Made by a program: the position numbers and the translations under genes. A stretch of DNA of 63,889 nt from Gammaproteobacteria bacterium UBA2965 (lineage in GTDB: Bacteria > Pseudomonadota > Gammaproteobacteria > Pseudomonadales > Azotimanducaceae): assembly GCA_002348385.1 (NCBI GenBank), contig DEBD01000004.1:36844-100732 (forward strand). Direction: 5' to 3'. Below the pieces are notes generated by a model that saw only the letters and a program-made list of their open reading frames with translations, made no database searches and was not told the origin of the DNA. This document shows, one piece after another, positions 33,124-41,422 of this stretch. Position 1 is the stretch's first letter; the number at the start of each line of letters is the position of its first letter.

Positions 33124-34446
33124 ATGGCCACCGTACTGCGAACCGAACCCATCGATGCTGGCGATGCTGGATTCCTGCGCGGTGATCCCATCACGGGTGA
33201 TCGCTACTACAGCAAGGACTTCGCGCGCAGAGAGTGGGACCGCATGTGGACGAAGGTGTGGCATGTGGCTGGCCGTGAGGCTCAGATACCCGAACCGGGC
33301 GACTGGATGACGCACCATTTCGGCCGCGAGTCCATCGTGGTCATTAGGCAAACCGATGGTAGCGTGCGCGCGTTCTACAACACCTGCCAGCATAGAGGAA
33401 ACCGCCTGGTGTGGGCGGAGGACGGCCATGGCCAGCTTACCTGCAGCTATCACGGGTGGGTGTACGCAGCCGACGGCGTGTTGAGCAAAGCCCAGGACCC
33501 GGACGACTTCGAAGACGGCAGCCCCTGCGGTCGGGTGTCGCTACGCCAGGTCAAGTGCGCAAGTTGGGGAGGGTTCGTCTGGTACACCATGGACCCCGAG
33601 GCCGGCAGCCTGGACGAGTTTCTCGACCCTATCCCTGACCTCCTGGAGCGCCGCGACCTGCATGACATGGTGCGCGTTGTCTGGCGTACCATCAGCGTGG
33701 ACGCCAACTGGAAATTCGCATCGGACAACTTCAACGAGTCCTACCATCTGCCCACGGTGCACCCGGAGTTGGCCACCACCACGGATGAGGACTACAAGAA
33801 CACGGTATTCGAGTCTTACCCCAGCGGCCACAACCGCATGATCGAGCAGGGCCAGCCATCCATGCGCGCCCCCAAACCGAATGAGGTGGAAGCACCTTTT
33901 GGCGACATGCTGCGCGAGTGGGATCTGGATCCGGCCGAGTTTGCCGGGCGCGCCCGGGACGGACGGCTGGCGCTGCAGCGCCAACGCCGAGCGCTGGGAC
34001 CCCAACGGGGCTTCTCCCACTACGCGCGGTATGCCGACGACGAGCTCACCGACTTTTTCCACCACACGCTGTTTCCCAACGTGACGTTAACGGCTACGGC
34101 CGAGGGCACGCATTTCTTCCGTACGGAGCCGGATCCGCACGACCCCGAGAAGTGTACGTTCGACTACTGGTTTATGGCCCCCAGGGTAGAAGGCCAGGAC
34201 GAAGTCATGACCATCGTTGGGCCGCGGCCCCTTAAGGAGGCTCCGCACGAATTCGTGGAGTACGGCTCAGGCGCCGTCATCGAAGACATGATGGATTCGT
34301 TTCTCATCCAGGACCTGAGCGTGGCCGTTGGTCAGCAGGCGGGCTTTCACTCGCGCGGCTACCGGGACGCCATACTGAGCGGCCAGGAGAGCCGTGTGCG
34401 GCGCTTCCACGAGGTGCTCAACGACTACCTGGAGGGCCGGCGCTAG
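33124..34446 (+). CDS. Rieske aromatic-ring-hydroxylating oxygenase, alpha subunit
   Basis: A 440-residue oxygenase starting at the ATG at 33124 (TTGGAGGCGCT upstream). The Rieske 2Fe-2S ligands are CQH and CSYH (NTCQHRGNRLVW and TCSYHGWVY). The mononuclear iron site is in NFNESYHLPTVHPEL, where His, His and a later Asp would be the ligands. There is no small beta subunit next to it, so it is probably a homo-oligomeric three-component or two-component oxygenase. The luciferase-like gene follows 163 bases later. Substrate unknown; a vanillate/carnitine-type demethylase role is also possible in this superfamily. Confidence 0.9.
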   Translation: MATVLRTEPIDAGDAGFLRGDPITGDRYYSKDFARREWDRMWTKVWHVAGREAQIPEPGDWMTHHFGRESIVVIRQTDGSVRAFYNTCQHRGNRLVWAEDGHGQLTCSYHGWVYAADGVLSKAQDPDDFEDGSPCGRVSLRQVKCASWGGFVWYTMDPEAGSLDEFLDPIPDLLERRDLHDMVRVVWRTISVDANWKFASDNFNESYHLPTVHPELATTTDEDYKNTVFESYPSGHNRMIEQGQPSMRAPKPNEVEAPFGDMLREWDLDPAEFAGRARDGRLALQRQRRALGPQRGFSHYARYADDELTDFFHHTLFPNVTLTATAEGTHFFRTEPDPHDPEKCTFDYWFMAPRVEGQDEVMTIVGPRPLKEAPHEFVEYGSGAVIEDMMDSFLIQDLSVAVGQQAGFHSRGYRDAILSGQESRVRRFHEVLNDYLEGRR

Positions 34447-34609
34447 CTCCCACACGAGGCTTTGCCGGAGTCCCAGGTCACCTGGTCGGTGTGCGTTGGC
34501 GTTGGCCTGAGGATTCACAACTCTGGCCCCCGGGTACCCAATCGCGCTAGCCTTGGGCTTTGCGTTTGACACACTACACAGACGAATAGCTCAGACACGG
34601 GGGATTTCC

Positions 34610-35650
34610 ATGAAGCTAGGCATATTGGGCGGCAACATCGGCCGCACTTCGGGTATCAACATCGATGCGATCCGGCAGGCGGAATCCATGGGTTATGACT
34701 CGGTATGGACCGCAGAAGCTTGGGGGGGCGATGCCGTGACCCCGGCGGCCTGGATTCTGGCGCAGACGGAAAAAATTAACGTGGGCACGGCGATCATGCA
34801 GATGCCGGCGCGCACGCCGGCCATGTGTGCGATGACGGCCATGAGCCTGGCGGACCTGTCGGGTGGGCGGTTCATTGTTGGCCTGGGTGCGTCCGGTCCT
34901 CAGGTGGTGGAAGGCTGGCATGGCGTGCCCTACGGCAAGCCGATGACCCGGTTGCGCGAGTACGTGGCCATCATGCGGCAGATTTTTGCTCGCGAAGACA
35001 GGCTGCAGTTCCAGGGCGAGATGTATCAGGTGCCTTACACGGGGCCGGGTTCCACAGGCCTGGGCAAGCCGCTGAAGAGCATCATGCACCCGAGCCACGA
35101 CATTAAGATTTTTTCCGCGAGCATCACGCCCAAAGGGGTGGAGACCGCTGCAGAAGTGGCGGACGGATTCTTTCCCATCTGGATGGACCCGGAGAAGTAC
35201 TCCGTGTTTGAGGGCCCCATCAACAAAGGCCTGGCCGCGGCCGGTAACGACAAGTCGCTGCTGAATTTCGAGGTTTCGCCATTCGTAACCGTGAATATCG
35301 GCGATGACGTGGAGCAGTGCATGGTGCCCATTCGCGGCAACATGGCGCTGTATATCGGCGGCATGGGAGCGCGCGACAAGAATTTCTACAACGATTACGC
35401 CAAGGCCATGGGGTTCGAGGATGCGGCGGTCGAGATTCAGGACCACTTCCTCGCGGGGCGCCGCGACGAAGCCATGGCTGCCGTGCCGGCGGAGATGATA
35501 GACGCCATGCATCTGGTGGGGCCAGCCGATCGTATTCGTGAGCGGCTGCACAGGTGGAAGCAGGCCGGGGCAGAAGGCAAGGTGGCGAGCATGCTGATCG
35601 GCACCGGGCAACCGGAAGCGCTGGAATTGATCGCTTCCGAACTGTTGTAG
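34610..35650 (+). CDS. luciferase-like (LLM) oxidoreductase, F420-type
   Basis: A 346-residue TIM-barrel protein from the ATG at 34610. Blocks seen: MKLGILGGNIGRTSGINIDA, MGYDSVWTAEAWGGDAV, INVGTAIMQMPARTPAMCAM, LSGGRFIVGLGASGPQVVEGWHG. The TAEAWG-type motif and RTP block are characteristic of the F420-dependent subgroup (Mer/Fgd/MSMEG-like) rather than FMN luciferases. Whether this organism makes F420 is not shown by the window. It is the second gene of the Rieske cluster and precedes the small unknown gene by 48 bases. Confidence 0.85.
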   Translation: MKLGILGGNIGRTSGINIDAIRQAESMGYDSVWTAEAWGGDAVTPAAWILAQTEKINVGTAIMQMPARTPAMCAMTAMSLADLSGGRFIVGLGASGPQVVEGWHGVPYGKPMTRLREYVAIMRQIFAREDRLQFQGEMYQVPYTGPGSTGLGKPLKSIMHPSHDIKIFSASITPKGVETAAEVADGFFPIWMDPEKYSVFEGPINKGLAAAGNDKSLLNFEVSPFVTVNIGDDVEQCMVPIRGNMALYIGGMGARDKNFYNDYAKAMGFEDAAVEIQDHFLAGRRDEAMAAVPAEMIDAMHLVGPADRIRERLHRWKQAGAEGKVASMLIGTGQPEALELIASELL

Positions 35651-35698
35651 GCCCCTTCCGCAAAAGCGTAAAATCGAGTCAGTGGGAGGAGAGTTAGT

Positions 35699-35926
35699 AT
35701 GCGATTACGACACGCCTACAGCGGGTTTATTTACGAATCTAGAGATGATGGCAATGTTGATGTGACGGATCCAAAAACCGGCCAATCTGGGGTGTTCACC
35801 CCAAATGCGGTTTGGGTTTCTGGCGATCTGACGCATGGCGATCATCACATGATCGGCCATATTGGTGGCAAGACGGCTGAAGGGGCCACCAGCCTGGGCC
35901 AGTACAGCAATCGCCGCCGCGGGTGA
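35699..35926 (+). CDS. small conserved-looking protein of unknown function
   Basis: A 75-residue protein that starts MRLRHAYSGFIYESRDDGNVD, continues VTDPKTGQSGVFTPNAVWVSG and then DLTHGDHHMIGHIGGKT, which is rich in His. GTGGGAGGAGAG precedes the ATG. Its stop overlaps the GTG of the ferredoxin gene by four bases, so the two are translationally coupled. The His cluster could bind a metal, or the protein could be an assembly or electron-transfer partner of the ferredoxin/Rieske pair. I recognise no family. Confidence 0.7.
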   Translation: MRLRHAYSGFIYESRDDGNVDVTDPKTGQSGVFTPNAVWVSGDLTHGDHHMIGHIGGKTAEGATSLGQYSNRRRG

Positions 35927-36228
35927 TACGAGTAGAGCCTTCCGGTGTAGCCTTTGAGGTCGCCGAAGGTGAGACGATCATGGTGGCTGCTATCCGCAGT
36001 GGATTCACCTGGCCGACGATTTGCGGGGGTAAGGGTACCTGCAAAACCTGCGTGTTCCTTACACTGGAGGGCGAGGAGAATCTTGCGGAGATGGAGCCTT
36101 GGGAGCGTGAAGGATTGGCGTCCATTGCCGAATCACTGCCAAATGGTGGAGAGGGATATCGCCTGGCTTGCCAGGCGCAGGTAACGGGCGACGTTAAGTT
36201 GAGGAAGGTTGGAGTTCGTGCCGCATAG
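35923..36228 (+). CDS. plant-type [2Fe-2S] ferredoxin
   Basis: A 101-residue ferredoxin with ligands Cys34, Cys40, Cys43 (CGGKGTCKTC, CX5CX2C) and Cys83 in RLACQAQV. The rest has the usual beta-grasp spacing (IRVEPSGVAFEVAEGETIMVAAIRSG at the start). Started from the GTG that overlaps the stop of the small gene before it. The Rieske oxygenase gene follows 30 bases downstream, so it most likely supplies that oxygenase with electrons; no flavin reductase is in the cluster, so a reductase must come from elsewhere. Confidence 0.9.
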   Translation: MIRVEPSGVAFEVAEGETIMVAAIRSGFTWPTICGGKGTCKTCVFLTLEGEENLAEMEPWEREGLASIAESLPNGGEGYRLACQAQVTGDVKLRKVGVRAA

Positions 36229-36258
36229 TCGCGGCACATAGAAATTAGGGAGATCGAC

Positions 36259-37665
36259 ATGGCAACCACGAGAAAAGAACTGGAAAACCTAGCACCGGGC
36301 GAGGCGCGTTCGCGAGGTAAGCAGATCCAGGAACTACTGGACGAAGAAACCGTCGAGGTGCCTTGGCAACTGCGCCATTCGGAATACACCTACCTGGGAT
36401 CTGAGCCGCTCGACCGGGATCATTACATCTCACAGGAATGGTGCGATAAAGAAATCGAAAATATGTGGTCGCGTATCTGGCAATTGGCCTGCTTCGAGCA
36501 GGACATTCCGGAAGTGGGGGATCACATCGTCTACGACATCGTGGATTGGTCGTTCATTATCGTCCGCACCGAGCCCGACACGATCCGCGGGTTCTACAAT
36601 TCCTGTCTGCACCGCGGGCGCAGGCTGTGCGAGAACGAGGCGGAGTCGGCCAACAAACCGGAGTTTCGCTGTCCGTTCCACGGCATCACTTGGAACATCG
36701 ACGGTTCTTTGAAGACAATCCCCCCGTCTATCGATTTCGACTTTCCTCACGTGGATGTTGAGAAATTTGGGCTGCCGGAAGTGCGCTGCGAGATCTGGGA
36801 CGGTTTCGTTTTCATCAACATGGACGACGATGCTGAACCGCTGATGGATTTTCTCGGCGACATCACTAAGCATTTCGAGCGTTGGCCGTTTGCCACACGC
36901 TGGAAGGCAACCCACACCGCAAAGATCGTTAACTCTAATTGGAAGCTGGCACAGGAAGCCTTCATGGAGGCGTTTCACGTGCTCGCGACACACCCGCAGA
37001 TGAGTATCGGTCTGTTAGGTGGCGACGGCTCCAATACTGAGTACAACATCTATGACGGCGGTGATGCCAACTGGAGCCGCATGACGATGGCGCCACCCAT
37101 GCCCAACCCGAACTTGCCGTATGAGCTCACCGAGGAGGAGCTCATGGAAGAAATGTTCTTCCGAGGCGAGAGCGTGAGCGAAATGGGCGTACAGAAGATG
37201 GAAGGAAGTGTCGAAGACCTGCCAGAAGGGACTACCACCCGCAAGTTGCTGGCGGATACGGCGCGTCCCAACGCCAATGGATACGTGGGTCTGCCGCCTA
37301 CGGACGTGGAACTTACGTCGGCTATCCAATATCACATTTTTCCCAACATCTCGCCCTGGCCGGGACCGATCTTCTATCGGCACCGTCCGTACGGGCGTGA
37401 TCCGGACAAGTGCGTTATGGAGATCATGATGATGGTTGCGCTGCCGGAGGGGGCAGAGCGCCCGCCCGCCGCGAAGATCCGCTGGCTGGGAGAAGACGAG
37501 CACTTCGGCAGCATCTTCAACCAGGACGTTGAGAATGTGGCCCAGGTCCAGCGGGGCCTGAAAGCGGCCAAGCCGCCGGGTGGACTGACGCTGGGCAACT
37601 ACCAGGACATCAAGGTGCGCTGGCACCATCGATTGCTGGAAAAATGGGTGAACCGGGAGATCTGA
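36259..37665 (+). CDS. Rieske aromatic-ring-hydroxylating oxygenase, alpha subunit
   Basis: A 468-residue oxygenase. Rieske ligands are in NSCLHRGRRLCEN and FRCPFHGITWNI. The catalytic iron ligands are in NWKLAQEAFMEAFHVLATHP. ATTAGGGAGATCGAC precedes the ATG. The N-terminus (ENLAPGEARSRGKQIQELLDEE) matches that of the third Rieske gene at 46915, so these two are paralogues, while the 33124 enzyme is more distant. It is 30 bases after the ferredoxin gene and overlaps the epoxide hydrolase gene by 22 bases. Substrate unknown; hydroxylation of a lipophilic compound is likely. Confidence 0.92.
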   Translation: MATTRKELENLAPGEARSRGKQIQELLDEETVEVPWQLRHSEYTYLGSEPLDRDHYISQEWCDKEIENMWSRIWQLACFEQDIPEVGDHIVYDIVDWSFIIVRTEPDTIRGFYNSCLHRGRRLCENEAESANKPEFRCPFHGITWNIDGSLKTIPPSIDFDFPHVDVEKFGLPEVRCEIWDGFVFINMDDDAEPLMDFLGDITKHFERWPFATRWKATHTAKIVNSNWKLAQEAFMEAFHVLATHPQMSIGLLGGDGSNTEYNIYDGGDANWSRMTMAPPMPNPNLPYELTEEELMEEMFFRGESVSEMGVQKMEGSVEDLPEGTTTRKLLADTARPNANGYVGLPPTDVELTSAIQYHIFPNISPWPGPIFYRHRPYGRDPDKCVMEIMMMVALPEGAERPPAAKIRWLGEDEHFGSIFNQDVENVAQVQRGLKAAKPPGGLTLGNYQDIKVRWHHRLLEKWVNREI

Positions 37666-38846
37666 GCGAAGCTCCTACCCCGTTCGAGGTACGCGCCAGT
37701 GATGAGCGGCTCTCCGATCTGGAGAGCCGCTTACGTCGTACCAATTGGCCCATCGAGTTTGCCAACGATGACTGGTTGTATGGCACCAACGGCGGGTACC
37801 TGCAGGAACTGGTTGGCTACTGGCTGAACGGCTACGACTGGCGCGCTCAGGAAGCGCGCATCAACGCGTTCCAGCATTTCCGAACGTCGGTGCAGGGGCT
37901 GCCCATTCACTTCATCCGGGAGCCCGGTCGCGGACCAGACCCCATCCCACTCATTCTCAGCCACGGCTGGCCGTGGACCTTCTGGGATCTGGGTGAGGTC
38001 ATTCGCCCGCTGGCAGATCCAGCATCACACGGGGGTGATCCGCAAGATGCGTTCGAGGTAATCGTGCCGTCGCTGCCCGGTTTCGGCTTCTCTACGCCGA
38101 TGCCGCAAGCGGGCATGAACTTCTGGCGCACGGCGGACCTGTGGCATGAGCTCATGACCGACGTGCTGGGCTTCGAGCGCTTTGGTGCGCAGGGCGGCGA
38201 CTGGGGGGCGCTGGTCACGGCTCAGCTGGGGCACAAGTACGCAGATAGCCTCATCGGTATTCACCTGACCAACCTGATTCCCCTGACGTTGTTCAACCAC
38301 CAGCGGCCCTGGGACATCACGGCGGGTGCCATGGTTTCCGACGAGCTGCCTGCTGAGGAACGCGAAGCCGCGTTGGCGCAGCAGCGTCGCATTGCCAGTC
38401 ATGTGGCAGTACAGGTGCTGGATCCTCAAACACTTGGTTTCGCGTTGCACGATTCGCCCGTGGGACTGCTCGCCTGGTTGCTGGAGCGGCGCTACACCTG
38501 GGGTGACTGCAATGGCGACGTTGAGTCGCGTTTCTCCAAGGATCACCTGCTGACCACTGCTATGATCTACTGGCTTACCGACAGCTTCGTCACATCTGCA
38601 CGCTACTACGCGGAAGCTGCGCACAACCCGTGGCGACCCTCCCACGATGACACCCCGTTGGTAGCTGTTCCCACGGGAGCGACCTACCTGGGCGGCGATG
38701 TTGGACGTGGCGCCATTCCCGCGGTGCGCTCGGATTTCGATATGCGCTACGAGAATGCGCACCCTTCCGGCGGACACTTCGCGCCGGCGGAGGAGCCCGA
38801 GGTGGTGATCGAAGACATTCGAGCCACCTTCAGGCCGCTGCGGTAG
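37644..38846 (+). CDS. microsomal-type epoxide hydrolase (EHN domain)
   Basis: A 400-residue hydrolase with the N-terminal EHN domain (TPFEVRASDERLSDLESRL, then TNWPIEF) and an alpha/beta core. The oxyanion motif is SHGWPWTFWD, the nucleophile Asp is in GGDWGALVTAQLG, and the catalytic His is in HPSGGHFAPAEEPEV. The start codon overlaps the end of the Rieske gene by 22 bases, so expression is coupled. Such enzymes hydrolyse epoxides to diols, which suits an oxygenase neighbour. Convergent with the GST gene, with a hairpin between. Confidence 0.87.
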   Translation: MGEPGDLSEAPTPFEVRASDERLSDLESRLRRTNWPIEFANDDWLYGTNGGYLQELVGYWLNGYDWRAQEARINAFQHFRTSVQGLPIHFIREPGRGPDPIPLILSHGWPWTFWDLGEVIRPLADPASHGGDPQDAFEVIVPSLPGFGFSTPMPQAGMNFWRTADLWHELMTDVLGFERFGAQGGDWGALVTAQLGHKYADSLIGIHLTNLIPLTLFNHQRPWDITAGAMVSDELPAEEREAALAQQRRIASHVAVQVLDPQTLGFALHDSPVGLLAWLLERRYTWGDCNGDVESRFSKDHLLTTAMIYWLTDSFVTSARYYAEAAHNPWRPSHDDTPLVAVPTGATYLGGDVGRGAIPAVRSDFDMRYENAHPSGGHFAPAEEPEVVIEDIRATFRPLR

Positions 38847-38851
38847 GGAGT

Positions 38852-38869
38852 GGCTGGCCGCATCCAGCC
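38852..38869. terminator. small hairpin between convergent genes
   Basis: GGCTGG (38852-38857) pairs with CCAGCC (38864-38869) around a six-base loop, just after the epoxide-hydrolase stop. Short and without a T-run, so a weak call. Confidence 0.4.
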
Positions 38870-38888
38870 GGGCTCGGTTGGACGTCTA

Positions 38889-39524
38889 TTACGCGCCTGC
38901 GCTGGGTCGCGCGGATACCTCGGCGTGCCAGCGCTTTAGGTTTTCACAGCTATCCGGGACCGGAACTCGCGCGGCCGTTGATGCGAAATCCACGACACAA
39001 AGGGCCGTGATGTCGGCGATGGTGTACTCGTCGCCTGCCACGAACGGGGCTTCCCCCAGGTGGGCGTCGAGGGCCTCGTAGAAACGCGCCAGCGATGCGG
39101 TGCCGCGCCCCACCAGATCGGGGATTGCGGCTACGGTGTCCCGGGTGCCGGCTAGTCCGCGCTCCGCGAAGCCCGGAAACGAGTTACGGAATGCTTCCGA
39201 GGCGGGCAGCAGTCCGTCGAACTCCATGTGCCGCTGGCGGGCTTCGACGTACGCTTTGCTCGCCGGGTCATGGCCCATGAGCTTCGGCTCTGGCTGAATC
39301 TCTTCCAGATAGCGACAGATAGCCACAGATTCGTCCAGCACGGTGCCGTCATCCAGCACCAGAGTGGGCAGGATTCCGCGGGGATTGATGTTCAGAAAAT
39401 CGTCAGTGAGGTTCTCGCCTTTGACGATGTCCAGCTGTTCGGTATCGCACGTCATTCCTTTCTCGGCCATGAATATTCGAACCCGGCGAGGATTCGGTGC
39501 GAGCCTGCTGTCGTAGAGCTTCAT
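38889..39524 (-). CDS. glutathione S-transferase
   Basis: A 211-residue GST. The N-terminal thioredoxin domain starts MKLYDSRLAPNPRRVRIFMAEKGM, with an Arg/Pro near the active-site position. The GSH-binding loop is INPRGILPTLVLDDGTVLDESVAICRYL. The C-terminal domain carries FYEALDAHLGEAPFVAGDEYTIADI. Resembles the theta/zeta-like bacterial group often found next to aromatic-compound genes. It heads no clear operon; the tandem EthD genes lie upstream by about 100 bases on the same strand. Confidence 0.87.
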   Translation of the reverse strand: MKLYDSRLAPNPRRVRIFMAEKGMTCDTEQLDIVKGENLTDDFLNINPRGILPTLVLDDGTVLDESVAICRYLEEIQPEPKLMGHDPASKAYVEARQRHMEFDGLLPASEAFRNSFPGFAERGLAGTRDTVAAIPDLVGRGTASLARFYEALDAHLGEAPFVAGDEYTIADITALCVVDFASTAARVPVPDSCENLKRWHAEVSARPSAGA

Positions 39525-39625
39525 GCTTGCCTCCAGGATGCCCGCTGCAATGGGGCGGGCGGGTAACCATTATCCAGCGATCGCTGGAGCCAGGAAAGTG
39601 GCGATGGCGCGCCAGCCCATGGGTG

Positions 39626-40474
39626 CTACCGGTGGTAATACTCCGGTGCCAGTTTGCGGTTTGGCATCACGGCCACCGTCTCGTCGACTTCGCGGTAGAA
39701 GGCGTTTGCAAAGTTGTTGTCTTCCAGGGCGTCGAGGTGCGCGCCTAACGAGGTGTCGCAACGGCCTGCAACCACCTGATCCGGATTGTCGAACCACAGC
39801 TCGGCAATGCCGTCCCAGGCGTCGTAGAACCGTTCGCGCACGGCTGTACCCTCCGGCGTGAAGGCATCGGCATCCGGTTCGAAGAATCCGGTCATGACGT
39901 CGAGGTCGGTGCGAAAGTTGATGATGTGCCCACGCAGACCGGGTAGCTCGTTCATGTACGTGGCGTAGCGGCCCGTCCAGTAGGCCTGGAACTCTTCGGC
40001 GGAAATGTTCGGGGCGCGTTTGGCGAACTGAACCAGCTTGAAAAGCTTGCGTTCCGGGCGCTTCACCGGGACCGCAACGTGTTCGGCCACATGAAACTGG
40101 AACGGCGAACCCCCGTACAGGTGGGCGCCATCGCCGCCAACAAGCGCGACTTTCGGATCTTCTTCCAGGCCATTGGGGCCGGCATGGTCACGGGCGGGCG
40201 ACCGTGCGGCGAGATAGTCGGTGAGGCTGTCGAACATCAACTGCCCCCATGCATCCCACAGGCCGTCAAAACCGTCCGGCGCGCCTTGAGTGAGTGCGGC
40301 GCCCCGCGATCCGAACGCGTCCGCCAGATCACGGTTAGCGCGCACGTTGAGCAGATAGCCTCGGATATTGTTCAGCCGGCGACCATAGGAGTTGTGATAG
40401 CCCACGTGACCGGCACGATACTCGTCGTGAGTGAGTCTGGGGTGGCGGCGGGTGAAGCCGAATACTTTGAGCAT
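39626..40474 (-). CDS. double EthD-domain protein
   Basis: A 282-residue protein made of two ferredoxin-like EthD domains. Domain one begins MLKVFGFTRRHPRLTHDEYRAGHVGYH and ends with a DGLWDAWGQLMF block. Domain two begins KLFKLVQFAKRAPNISAEEFQAYW and ends with DAWDGIAELWFDN. EthD proteins are linked to degradation of ethers and hydrophobic polyketide-like compounds but have few known activities. It lies 8 bases downstream of a paralogue with the same layout, so the pair probably forms an operon and perhaps a hetero-oligomer. Confidence 0.78.
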   Translation of the reverse strand: MLKVFGFTRRHPRLTHDEYRAGHVGYHNSYGRRLNNIRGYLLNVRANRDLADAFGSRGAALTQGAPDGFDGLWDAWGQLMFDSLTDYLAARSPARDHAGPNGLEEDPKVALVGGDGAHLYGGSPFQFHVAEHVAVPVKRPERKLFKLVQFAKRAPNISAEEFQAYWTGRYATYMNELPGLRGHIINFRTDLDVMTGFFEPDADAFTPEGTAVRERFYDAWDGIAELWFDNPDQVVAGRCDTSLGAHLDALEDNNFANAFYREVDETVAVMPNRKLAPEYYHR

Positions 40475-40482
40475 ATCGTTGG

Positions 40483-41358
40483 CTACCGGTAGTAGAACTC
40501 GGGGGCCGGGTCGCGGTTGGGCATGACGATCATGTTCTCGTCTACCTCCACATACCAGATGGCGTCAAACAGGTGGCGCTCCAGCGCGCAGAGGTCGCGA
40601 TGCAGTTCGGAGTCGGAGCGGGCGCCCGCGAAATCGGCAACGCTGTCGAAGAACAACTCCCCCGCGCCGTCCCACAGGCTGCAGAATGCCTGTCTATTAG
40701 CACGCCCGGCTTCGCTGAACCCCCACGCGCTATCCGGGAAGAATCCGCGCATGGCGGCTTCCTGGTCGGTATCGCGAAAGTTCACGGTGTAACCGTTTAG
40801 TCCTTTGAGCCGGGCGGTGAGATGCGCGTACCTCCCCAGCACGGCGGACCGGAAATCTGCGTCCGGAAGCGCGGGATTGCGCCGAAAAAACTGCATCAGT
40901 TTGGTGGCTTTGGCCTCACCGCGCTCTACCGGCATGATGGCAAACTCTTCCATGTGCAGATGATGCGAGCGAAATTCCCCTGCGCCGTCAGGTACGGGAT
41001 CGAAAAGGTGGGGTCCATCGTCTAAGAGCCAATCTGGATCCAGCGCGAGTCCGTCTGTAGTTGCTCGGTTCGGTTCTGCCGTGGCCGCCGAGGCCCATTC
41101 TTCGCGGTTGTCGAAGTACACCTGCGGAAATCCGTCCCACAGATCCAGGAAGCCTTCCGGCTGGTTGCGAGTGATTTCCTCGTGCAGCGGACCGAGCTGG
41201 TCTGCCAGGTCGGCGTTCGACCAGATGTTTACGAGATAACCGCGGATGCCTTTCAGGCGCCGCGACTGACAGCAGTGGTAACCCACGTGTCCGGCACGAT
41301 ATTCGTCGTGGGTCAGCAGTTCCGCGTTGCGCTTTAGAAATGCGAAGACTTTGTACAT
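40483..41358 (-). CDS. double EthD-domain protein (paralogue)
   Basis: A 291-residue double-EthD protein started at the ATG at 41358 (MYKVFAFLKRNAELLTHDEYRAGHVGYH). It shares with the next gene the order of blocks HDEYRAGHVGYH, GIRGYLVN, then second-domain KLMQFFRRNPALPDADFRSAV and SLWDGAGELFFD, and the C-terminal VDENMIVMPNRDPAPEFYYR. The near-identical layout points to tandem duplication on top of an older internal duplication. Acts probably as a ligand-binding or small-reaction protein in the cytosol. Confidence 0.78.
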   Translation of the reverse strand: MYKVFAFLKRNAELLTHDEYRAGHVGYHCCQSRRLKGIRGYLVNIWSNADLADQLGPLHEEITRNQPEGFLDLWDGFPQVYFDNREEWASAATAEPNRATTDGLALDPDWLLDDGPHLFDPVPDGAGEFRSHHLHMEEFAIMPVERGEAKATKLMQFFRRNPALPDADFRSAVLGRYAHLTARLKGLNGYTVNFRDTDQEAAMRGFFPDSAWGFSEAGRANRQAFCSLWDGAGELFFDSVADFAGARSDSELHRDLCALERHLFDAIWYVEVDENMIVMPNRDPAPEFYYR

Positions 41359-41422
41359 TGCCGGATCCCTGAACGGACGCTGCAGTGTACTAGGGGGCCC
41401 GAACACCGGGCAACATCGGCAT

